From: JAFMPW01 sp041743085
GTDB taxonomy: Bacteria; Bacteroidota; Bacteroidia; Flavobacteriales; Flavobacteriaceae
Assembly: GCA_041743085.1 (NCBI GenBank)
Contig: JBGTNL010000108.1
Location: 62,001-126,000, forward strand
Reading direction: 5' to 3'
Length of the DNA: 64,000 nucleotides
Within the stretch, counting starts at the first letter, position 1; each line of letters begins with the position of its first letter. Below the pieces are notes generated by a model. It made no database searches. It was not told the DNA's origin and was given only the letters and a program-made list of their open reading frames with translations. Positions 44,206 through 51,056 of this stretch are shown one piece after another. The translations under genes and the position numbers were made by a program.

Positions 44206-44465
44206 TTTCTTCCTTTTTATTGGTGTTCAAAGATATAAATTATACCGCTGTCAAAATCCCAAAGATTTTTTTTAGCGAATCCTGATATCCTTTGTCAGGA
44301 TCTGATAAACAGGCCTTTCCCTTTTGGCACGCATTAGGTTTAAGGAAGGCATTTTAGTATTGAAACCAAAATTGGTGCCAAAAGACGGCCAGGTAGATAC
44401 ACTTAGGGTTCTTTTTTAAAGGAAAGTGCTTAAAAACTCTGGTCCTGTGTCATTAGGATAAGATC

Positions 44466-45326
44466 TTAGCTTTTGAGTGCCTCCGCACCCCCGACGATCT
44501 CCAATATTTCATTGGTAATTGCGGCCTGTCTCGCCTTGTTATAGGTAAGTTTTAATTGATCCCTTAACTCCGTGGCATTGTCCGTAGCCTTGTGCATGGC
44601 GGTCATACGGGCACCATGCTCACTGGCAAAGGAATCCCGGACAGCTTTGTACAATTGAGTTTTTAGGGATTTTGGTATGAGCTGCGCAACAATTTCCGAT
44701 TTGGAAGGTTCAAAAATATAGTCGGTATTCGTGGTTTCTTCTCCCGCCACTGGCACAATTGGTAAGAACTGCTCTGTCATGATAATTTGGGTGGCAGCGT
44801 TCTTGAACTTATTGTAAACAAGATCGATTCTATCATAAGAGCCGTTCGTAAACAATTCCATAAGATTTTCGGCGATGGGAGCTACATTATCAAAAGTGAG
44901 ATCATCATATACAGTGCTGTTGTTGGCTACTATGGTGAATTTCTTGCCGAGGATATCATTTGCTTTCTTTCCGATAGTCACAAAATCGACCTGCTTGCCT
45001 CCATAGGTTCCGTGATAAAGCGAAACGGATTGTTTAATAATATTCGTGTTGAAGGCTCCACACAAGCCGCGGTTAGACGTGATGGCAACCGCCAGAACCT
45101 TATTAACTTCTCTATTGTCAGAATATTTGCTCCCCGATTCCGCATCCAGACTGGCACTTAAACCCTGAAGAAGTTCTGTAAGCTTATCGGCATAAGGCCG
45201 CATGGCCGTAATGGCATCCTGTGCTTTCTTCAATTTGGCCGCCGATACCATTTTCATGGCACTGGTAATCTGCATGGTTGACGATACCGATGCTATTCTG
45301 TTTCGTATTTCCTTTAAATTGGCCAT
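44466..45326 (-). CDS. atpG: ATP synthase gamma subunit
   Basis: 286 residues. The N-terminal helix IRNRIASVSSTMQITSAMKM and the C-terminal helix MTAMHKATDNATELRDQLKL then YNKARQAAITNEI form the rotor coiled coil, and RGLCGAFN is conserved. It is the last atp gene here; atpD and atpC are not in the window, as is usual where Bacteroidota split the operon. An S23-type gene separates it from atpA. Confidence 0.97.
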   Translation of the reverse strand: MANLKEIRNRIASVSSTMQITSAMKMVSAAKLKKAQDAITAMRPYADKLTELLQGLSASLDAESGSKYSDNREVNKVLAVAITSNRGLCGAFNTNIIKQSVSLYHGTYGGKQVDFVTIGKKANDILGKKFTIVANNSTVYDDLTFDNVAPIAENLMELFTNGSYDRIDLVYNKFKNAATQIIMTEQFLPIVPVAGEETTNTDYIFEPSKSEIVAQLIPKSLKTQLYKAVRDSFASEHGARMTAMHKATDNATELRDQLKLTYNKARQAAITNEILEIVGGAEALKS

Positions 45327-45328
45327 TG

Positions 45329-45361
45329 TTTTAAGTTAGGGGTTATGAGTGCAGAGCTATG
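45329..45361. repeat. Left (atpG-side) inverted-repeat arm of S23 unit 2
   Basis: Read on the + strand, this arm contains TTTTAAGTTAGGGGTTATGA followed by GTGCAGAGCTATGAG. The 11-mer AGAGCTATGAG recurs in inverted orientation at the other end of the S23 gene. The stop codon of the S23 gene lies inside this arm. Confidence 0.75.
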
Positions 45362-45695
45362 AGTTTTTTATAATTGAAACCAATATTCGTATTAACTCTT
45401 CACACTTGTCCATCATATCTTTTGGCACCTGGCTTCCGGTGGCTTCTAAGATCTCTAACCAATATTTGGTTTCATCTGCCTCTTTTAATGCTATACCGAA
45501 CTTATTTTTAAAGTCTTTTGTACTAACTCCCCTCTGGGCTTCCCTGGTATTTGCGCCTATACTTGTTCCACTATTCATCAGCTGAGTAGCCAATTCATAG
45601 TCTTTATTTTTCTTGAGTTCATCACAATAACGAACAACATCGCAGGCGAACTGAAAACTTTTCACTCGAATAGGGCTGTCATTCAATTTGCTCAT
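45357..45695 (-). CDS. Four-helix-bundle protein, S23 family, between atpA and atpG
   Basis: 112 residues with the S23-type pattern: SFQFACDVVRYCDELK (~14-29), ATQLMNSGTSIGANTREAQR (~40-59), a middle GIALKEADETKYWLEILE helix and a C-terminal CEELIRILVSIIKN helix. It belongs to a different subfamily from the one at 12507. It interrupts the atpA-atpG pair and is bounded by inverted repeats that include its own start and stop codons. Function unknown. Confidence 0.9.
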   Translation of the reverse strand: MSKLNDSPIRVKSFQFACDVVRYCDELKKNKDYELATQLMNSGTSIGANTREAQRGVSTKDFKNKFGIALKEADETKYWLEILEATGSQVPKDMMDKCEELIRILVSIIKNS

Positions 45696-45756
45696 AGCTC
45701 TAAACTCCCAACTCTTAACTCTTAACTCTTAACTCTTAACTCTTAACTCTTAACTT
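45686..45756. repeat. Right (atpA-side) arm of S23 unit 2: tandem heptamers
   Basis: On the minus strand, immediately after the atpA stop, GTTAAGA is repeated six times, then decays to GTTGGGA, GTTTAGA and GCTATGA. The last unit contains the ATG of the S23 gene. The fill of the atpA-S23 spacer by a pure 7-nt repeat is unlike any other operon junction here except the related tracts described separately. Confidence 0.9.
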
Positions 45757-47334
45757 TTAATTATATTTAGCAGACAAGTCCTTAGCTACGGCAGTTAAGG
45801 TATCTGTCACCTCATCTGTTAATTTACCAGCTTTCAGTGTGTCCAGTACATTTCTGTGCTTCGCATTCAAAAATTCGAGATAATCCCTTTCAAATTCTTT
45901 AACCTTTTCAACCGGAACATCCCTCAACAGGTTTTTTGATCCCGCATAAATGATGGCTGTTTGATCTTCTACCGTAAACGGGTCGTTTTGTGCCTGCTTC
46001 AATATCTCCACGTTACGGCGACCCTTTTCTATGACATTTAATGTAGCTGCATCTAAATCAGAACCAAATTTTGCGAAGGCCTCTAATTCCCTGAACTGTG
46101 CCTGGTCTAATTTTAAGGTCCCTGCCACTTTTTTCATTGATTTGATCTGGGCGTTCCCTCCAACCCTTGATACCGAGATACCAACGTTGATCGCAGGTCT
46201 AACTCCCTGGTTGAACAGATCCTGTTCCAGAAATATTTGTCCGTCGGTAATGGAAATAACATTCGTCGGAATATAGGCTGAAACGTCCCCAGCCTGGGTT
46301 TCGATAATAGGCAGAGCGGTTAATGATCCGCCTCCCTTTACCATTGGCTTCAATACGTCCGGCAGATCGTTCATATTCTTCGCAATGCTATCATCGTCTA
46401 TTATTTTAGCCGCTCTTTCCAGTAGCCTTGAATGCAGGTAGAAGACATCTCCCGGATAAGCCTCCCGCCCCGGTGGGCGCCTTAACAATAGGGATACTTC
46501 CCTGTAAGCCACCGCTTGTTTGGACAGATCATCGTAAATGATCAAAGCCGGCCTGCCGGTATCCCTAAAAAATTCTCCGATTGCCGCACCGGCAAAAGGG
46601 GCGTATACCTGCATAGGTGCAGGATCGGAAGCATTGGCTGCCACTATTGTGGTATAAGCCAGCGCACCCCGGTCTTCCAATACTTTAGCTATATTCGCAA
46701 CCGTCGACGCCTTTTGGCCTATGGCAACATAAATACAATATACAGGTTTTCCCGCATCATAGAATTCCTTTTGGTTAAGGATAGTATCGATGCAAACGGT
46801 AGTTTTTCCTGTTTGACGGTCGCCGATGACGAGTTCGCGCTGCCCTCTTCCCACAGGGATCATGGCATCAATTGCCTTTATTCCGGTCTGCAAAGGTTCA
46901 TATACGGGCTGGCGGAAGATAACTCCCGGCGCCTTTCGCTCCAGGGGCATTGTGTATAGTTCCCCCGTAATTGCCCCTTTCCCGTCAATAGGGCTTCCTA
47001 AAGTATTTACCACCCTGCCAACAATGCCCTCTCCAACTTTTATTGAGGCAATAGTCTGGGTCCGTTTTACCGTTGAGCCTTCTTTTACATCCCTGGAGGG
47101 GCTCAATAATACAACCCCTACATTGTCCTCTTCCAGGTTCAGTACGATTCCCTGCAGTCCCCCTTCAAACTCAACCAATTCACCGTATTGTACATTAGCG
47201 AGGCCATAGACCCTTGCAATACCGTCACCGATTTGCAATACCGTACCTACTTCATCGAGCGTCGCAGTGGCTTCAAATCCCGATAATTGTTTCTTTAAAA
47301 TTGCCGATACTTCAGCGGCTTTTACTCCTGCCAT
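45757..47334 (-). CDS. atpA: ATP synthase alpha subunit
   Basis: 525 residues. The Walker A is GDRQTGKT (~171-178), with RELVIGDRQTGKT and AIDAMIPVGRGQRE upstream. The alpha signature SLLLRRPPGREAYPGDVFYL (~280-299) and the arginine finger region GISVSRVGGNAQ are present. It is a non-catalytic nucleotide-binding subunit of F1. It follows atpH by 45 bp. Confidence 0.98.
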   Translation of the reverse strand: MAGVKAAEVSAILKKQLSGFEATATLDEVGTVLQIGDGIARVYGLANVQYGELVEFEGGLQGIVLNLEEDNVGVVLLSPSRDVKEGSTVKRTQTIASIKVGEGIVGRVVNTLGSPIDGKGAITGELYTMPLERKAPGVIFRQPVYEPLQTGIKAIDAMIPVGRGQRELVIGDRQTGKTTVCIDTILNQKEFYDAGKPVYCIYVAIGQKASTVANIAKVLEDRGALAYTTIVAANASDPAPMQVYAPFAGAAIGEFFRDTGRPALIIYDDLSKQAVAYREVSLLLRRPPGREAYPGDVFYLHSRLLERAAKIIDDDSIAKNMNDLPDVLKPMVKGGGSLTALPIIETQAGDVSAYIPTNVISITDGQIFLEQDLFNQGVRPAINVGISVSRVGGNAQIKSMKKVAGTLKLDQAQFRELEAFAKFGSDLDAATLNVIEKGRRNVEILKQAQNDPFTVEDQTAIIYAGSKNLLRDVPVEKVKEFERDYLEFLNAKHRNVLDTLKAGKLTDEVTDTLTAVAKDLSAKYN

Positions 47335-47379
47335 TTTATTTAAGATGTTGGTCTTTCGCTATAGCTCCGGACCATTAGA

Positions 47380-47919
47380 CTATAGATTATTCGTAAATTC
47401 TCTTTTAAGGTTACTCAATTTATTGGCAATACTTGCATCGTACTGTAAATCCCCTACCCGTAAAATAAATCCTCCGATAATGTTTTCATCGATCTTGTTT
47501 TCTATGGTAACTTTATTCCCTGTAATTTTGGTCACCTTTTTTAAGAGCTCTTTTTCCAGATGCGCTGACAGAGGCACTGCCGTGGTAACGTAAGCCACAC
47601 CCTCCCCTTTTAACTCCTCATTCAGAATAATATATTTCAGGGCAACTTCGTTCAAAATGGAAATTCGCTTGTTATCAATGAGCATGGCGATCAGCCCCTC
47701 CGTGATGTCATGGGATCCCGAAAATATTTCAGCCAACACCTCCTTCTTGGTAACTCCTTTGAGGACTGGACTAGCCAGCATTACGCGAAGCTCCTCATAG
47801 TCCGTAATGGCGCTCATCAAAGCGCGCATATCGGTCTCAACAGCAGCAGTGGCCTTCTTATCAACGGCAAGGTCCAATACTGCTTTGGCATAACGTACAG
47901 CTGCTCTGGATTCGTTCAT
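47380..47919 (-). CDS. atpH: ATP synthase delta subunit
   Basis: 179 residues. The N-terminal helical domain begins AAVRYAKAVLDLAVDKKATA, and the C-terminal part has the delta signature ENKIDENIIGGFILRVGDLQ (~140-159). It links F1 to the peripheral stalk. The 30-bp spacer to atpF consists of octamer repeats like those flanking S23 unit 1. Confidence 0.95.
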   Translation of the reverse strand: MNESRAAVRYAKAVLDLAVDKKATAAVETDMRALMSAITDYEELRVMLASPVLKGVTKKEVLAEIFSGSHDITEGLIAMLIDNKRISILNEVALKYIILNEELKGEGVAYVTTAVPLSAHLEKELLKKVTKITGNKVTIENKIDENIIGGFILRVGDLQYDASIANKLSNLKREFTNNL

Positions 47920-47955
47920 CTTTCGTTTAGTTATTGGGTTATTGGGTTTTTAGTT
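47920..47955. repeat. Gene-less octamer repeat tract between atpF and atpH
   Basis: On the + strand the tract reads GTTATTGG, GTTATTGG, GTTTTTAG, filling the atpF-atpH junction and touching the atpF stop. It shares the 11-mer AGTTATTGGGT with the right arm of S23 unit 1 (12888-12925, opposite strand). No S23 gene is present. Confidence 0.7.
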
Positions 47956-48444
47956 CAGTTTAATGTCTCCCAACATGTCCTCCACCAACTTCAATTGTTT
48001 GTCTTTATTGGCCAGTTGTTCTTTAATCACCTTTTCAGCTATTTCCAAAGACAGGCTGGCAACCTGAGTTTTAATTTCGTAAACTGCGGCTTTCTTTTCA
48101 CTTTCGATAGTGGCCTGGGCCTGTTTCACCATTTTATCGGCTTCTACTTTCGCTTGGTCCTTGGCGTCTGAAACAATTTTGTTTTTTAGTTCACGGGCTT
48201 CTTTTAACATTGCTTCGCGCTCGGCCCGGGCTTCCTTAAGAATGCGTTCATTATCGGCCTGAAGGTCTTGCATTTCCTTGCGGGCATTCTCGGCTTCCGC
48301 CAGCGCGGTTTTTATAGATCCTTCCCGTTCATTTACGGAGTTAAGTATGGGTTTCCATGCGAACTTCCGCAATAGAAAAAGTAAAATTATAAATGATAAT
48401 ACGGTCCAAAATATGAGACCAAGCTCTGGTTTTATTAAATCCAT
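47950..48444 (-). CDS. atpF: ATP synthase b subunit
   Basis: 164 residues. One N-terminal membrane helix (LGLIFWTVLSFIILLFLLRK, ~8-27) is followed by a long charged amphipathic helix (EAENARKEMQDLQADNERIL), as expected for the peripheral stalk b subunit. It lies between atpE and atpH. Confidence 0.95.
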   Translation of the reverse strand: MDLIKPELGLIFWTVLSFIILLFLLRKFAWKPILNSVNEREGSIKTALAEAENARKEMQDLQADNERILKEARAEREAMLKEARELKNKIVSDAKDQAKVEADKMVKQAQATIESEKKAAVYEIKTQVASLSLEIAEKVIKEQLANKDKQLKLVEDMLGDIKLN

Positions 48445-48498
48445 AATTTAAAAAACTTTAAAAATTGAGGTACAACCAACCGTTATACCTCAATTTTG

Positions 48499-48747
48499 TT
48501 AACCAAGTACTCCCAGAAGTGAAACAACAACCCCAAAGAGTGCAATCGCCTCAATAAAAGCGATTAGTACAATTGCGGAGCCCTGAAGTTTTCCCTGGAT
48601 TTCCGGCTGACGCGCCATAGCTTCCATCGCAGCGGCACCAATCCTACCAACGCCAATTCCACCGCCGATAGCGGCAAGTCCTGCTCCGATAGCAGCAAAA
48701 GCCCCATAGCTAACTGTCGCTGTCTCCTGTAATAATGCTAAACTCAT
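48499..48747 (-). CDS. atpE: ATP synthase c subunit
   Basis: 82 residues forming a two-helix hairpin. Helix 1 has the glycine-rich GAGLAAIGGGIGVGRIG, the loop ARQPE, and helix 2 the ion-carrying Glu in IAFIEAIALFG. The sodium-specific residues of Na+-coupled rings (Gln in helix 1, Glu-Ser pair in helix 2) are absent, so proton coupling is expected. Confidence 0.97.
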   Translation of the reverse strand: MSLALLQETATVSYGAFAAIGAGLAAIGGGIGVGRIGAAAMEAMARQPEIQGKLQGSAIVLIAFIEAIALFGVVVSLLGVLG

Positions 48748-48772
48748 AATTTAAAGTATTTAAAAAAATTAA

Positions 48773-49840
48773 TTAATGTTCCTCTTCCAATGCCTGTCCG
48801 AAATACAGGGCCGAAAGCAATGTAAAAATATAGGCCTGTATAGCAACCACCAGAATCTCAATCATGCTGATAAAAACTGTAAATAAGACCGAAGCAGGTG
48901 AAACCCACGCAGTATTCAGAATAAATATCAGTGAAATAAGACTTAGTACAATGACGTGTCCGGCAGTGATATTTGCGAACAAACGTATCATCAGCGCTAT
49001 GGGTTTTACCAACATTCCAATGATCTCTATAGGAGCTAAAAAAAGTTTCATCGGAATAGGTAAGCCAGGCATCCACAGCATATGTTTCCAATAATAGGAT
49101 TTGCTGCTAAACAAGGTGATTACAAAGGTAATCACCGCCAAAGCTCCCGTAAAAGCAATGTTTCCGCTTACGTTACTGCTAAAGGGGAAAAATGGAATAA
49201 GCCCAAAAAGATTATTGACCCAGATAAAGAAAAACAAGGTTAACAAAAAAGGCATATATCTGTGATATTTGTTTTCGCCAATATTAGGGATCGCGATTTC
49301 ATCCCGGACAAATATGATGACGGGTTCCAAAAATTTGCCGATACCGCTTGGCATATTTGTTTCGGATTTTTTATAGGACCGGGCAGCAGTTGTAAAGAGC
49401 CAAAGAATGATCAGGATGGATAGGAACATGGAGAATACATTCTTGGTAATGGAAAGGTCCAAGGGCCTTTCCGCATTTGCCGCATGCCCTTCTGAATCCA
49501 GTTCTACCCTTGTTGCTCCAGAGTTTAATCGATAGATCTTTTCATGCAGGTTGACAAATTTCATCCCGTTTCTTTCAACGATCGTCTTCCCCTCCGCATC
49601 ATGATGAAATTCACTTGACATAAAAGTCACCAACCCATTCTCCGTCCATAGGATCACAGGAAGTGGCACGGTAATGTCACTTGCGACATGAAACTCATGG
49701 CTGTCCTGAATGTGATGGAATATTAACTCTTGGGTATTAAAAGGCTCCTCCTTATCAGGCTCATTTGAAGCTGCAAAGCCATCCGAAAAATTTGACAAGA
49801 GTAAGATGGTTAAAAAAGTCCTGAATACGCTGCTCTGCAT
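48773..49840 (-). CDS. atpB: ATP synthase a subunit with N-terminal periplasmic extension
   Basis: 355 residues, about 80-100 longer than E. coli subunit a. It begins with a signal-like segment (MQSSVFRTFLTILLLSNFSDGF) and a His-rich extension (residues ~25-135) before five or six membrane helices. The essential Arg lies in KPIALMIRLFANITAGHVIV. A long N-terminus is typical of Bacteroidota AtpB. The His residues could bind a metal, but this is speculative. Confidence 0.95.
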   Translation of the reverse strand: MQSSVFRTFLTILLLSNFSDGFAASNEPDKEEPFNTQELIFHHIQDSHEFHVASDITVPLPVILWTENGLVTFMSSEFHHDAEGKTIVERNGMKFVNLHEKIYRLNSGATRVELDSEGHAANAERPLDLSITKNVFSMFLSILIILWLFTTAARSYKKSETNMPSGIGKFLEPVIIFVRDEIAIPNIGENKYHRYMPFLLTLFFFIWVNNLFGLIPFFPFSSNVSGNIAFTGALAVITFVITLFSSKSYYWKHMLWMPGLPIPMKLFLAPIEIIGMLVKPIALMIRLFANITAGHVIVLSLISLIFILNTAWVSPASVLFTVFISMIEILVVAIQAYIFTLLSALYFGQALEEEH

Positions 49841-49929
49841 TGAAATTTCTATTTAAAAAACCCCTCTGAAAAATCCGCTGCAAAAATACACACATTATAT
49901 TAACTGGCAAACATATCACCGAGTTTGTT

Positions 49930-50325
49930 TCAGGTTTTTTGAAGAAATTTGGTAAGCCCCGTGATTTCGACGATGAGTAACAAAAAATAAGGGATAAAAA
50001 AATTAAATAATTCGAGCTGAATGTGCCCGGATTTCCTTAAAAACAGGGGTAGTAAAAACACCACTACGAGAGCCATTTTTGAGAGCGTGAGAATGAGAAA
50101 AAGCCTAAACATATTATTTGGTTGTTTTTTGCTGTAGTATCTCATTAAAATATATACCGCCAGCACCATCAGTACATTAAAACCATACACGGCCCAAAGG
50201 GGAAAATACAACTGCCCTGAAGAGAACTGTAGAAGCAGGTAATAATGAATTAAAAACAGCAAAAGGGCGAAGCCTGCCAACCGCAGTAAAAAAGCACTAA
50301 CATCCCTGATCATTAAAGTATTCAA
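49930..50325 (-). CDS. Four-helix membrane protein of the atp operon (AtpI-like position)
   Basis: 131 residues with four membrane helices (near 10-28, 38-60, 74-95, 108-126), a charged MRYYSKKQPNNMFRL loop and LSKMALVVVFLLPLFLRKSG. It occupies the AtpI place upstream of atpB and overlaps the AtpZ-like gene by 4 bp. It probably assists assembly of the c-ring or Fo; this is inferred from position. Confidence 0.7.
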   Translation of the reverse strand: MNTLMIRDVSAFLLRLAGFALLLFLIHYYLLLQFSSGQLYFPLWAVYGFNVLMVLAVYILMRYYSKKQPNNMFRLFLILTLSKMALVVVFLLPLFLRKSGHIQLELFNFFIPYFLLLIVEITGLTKFLQKT

Positions 50326-50555
50326 TTTTTGGAACTTCCAGAGACCTGATGGATTAATAAATACATGGCAATGGCCACAGATGCAAGGGAGCAGATAAGC
50401 GTATATGCATGGTAATCGTTAGGATAGATCTCATCCAATTTTAAACCCCCATAACTCCCCAGACCGATAACCGCTATCATTTGAATGGCAATTCCGGAAT
50501 ACCTGACATAGGTACTATAAGGGCTTTTTTCCTTAGGAGGCTTTTGCTGGTTCAT
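50322..50555 (-). CDS. AtpZ/AtpI-like small membrane protein
   Basis: 77 residues with two membrane helices (~18-38 and ~47-68). GIAIQMIAVIGLGSYGGLKL then DEIYPN and the second helix match AtpZ-type proteins, which with AtpI form an ion channel/chaperone complex for ATP synthase. It overlaps bactofilin at its start and the next gene at its stop, so all are translationally linked. Confidence 0.85.
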   Translation of the reverse strand: MNQQKPPKEKSPYSTYVRYSGIAIQMIAVIGLGSYGGLKLDEIYPNDYHAYTLICSLASVAIAMYLLIHQVSGSSKN

Positions 50556-51051
50556 TGGCGCTGCTAGAGCTACTGCTTCCTACTGATGATTTATAACCCC
50601 CGGAACCCGAGGAACCTGAGGAAGAAGAACTACTACCCGTACTACTTGAACCAATGCTTGGGCTGGAGCTGCTGGAGCTTCCGGAGCTGCCTTTGCCTTT
50701 CATGGTGCACGAAGCGTTGAATTCCGCGCCCGGCTCTACTGCAAGTTTAGAAACGGAGACTGTTCCTTCTATCACAGCTGAGGATTTTAAAGACAGAAGC
50801 TCGGAAACCAAAAGTTCCCCGTTAAAACTGCCCTCAATATCTGCATTTACGCATTCTACTTTGCCGTGAATGTAGCCATCTTTGCCAATGACCACTTTGC
50901 CGGAAGTCTTTACATTACCGTCTAACTTTCCGTCAATCCTAAAATCCGCTTCGGAGACGATATCTCCTTTGATCTTAGTGTTTTTCTCAATTCTGTTGGG
51001 TTGTCCGCCGATTTCATTCATAGTTCTAGGTTTTTTGTTGTCTGAAAACAT
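50533..51051 (-). CDS. Bactofilin with Ser/Gly-rich tail
   Basis: 172 residues. The right-handed beta-helix bactofilin domain (~20-115) shows the repeating pattern IKGDIVSEADFRIDGKLDGN and GYIHGKVECVNADIEGSFNG. The C-terminal ~50 residues are almost only Ser, Gly and a few Pro/Lys. It polymerises into cytoskeletal filaments. Placement between porW/sprE and the ATP synthase genes is a flavobacterial arrangement; why they are linked is unknown. Confidence 0.93.
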   Translation of the reverse strand: MFSDNKKPRTMNEIGGQPNRIEKNTKIKGDIVSEADFRIDGKLDGNVKTSGKVVIGKDGYIHGKVECVNADIEGSFNGELLVSELLSLKSSAVIEGTVSVSKLAVEPGAEFNASCTMKGKGSSGSSSSSSPSIGSSSTGSSSSSSGSSGSGGYKSSVGSSSSSSANEPAKAS

Positions 51052-51056
51052 TTTAA

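Noticed and set aside
45715..45756. CRISPR-like array at the GTTAAGA repeats
   Set aside because: Units are 7 bp and directly contiguous with no spacers or cas genes.
44466..49840. Absence of atpD and atpC suggesting a broken ATP synthase operon
   Set aside because: Bacteroidota commonly carry atpDC at a separate locus, so this is expected.
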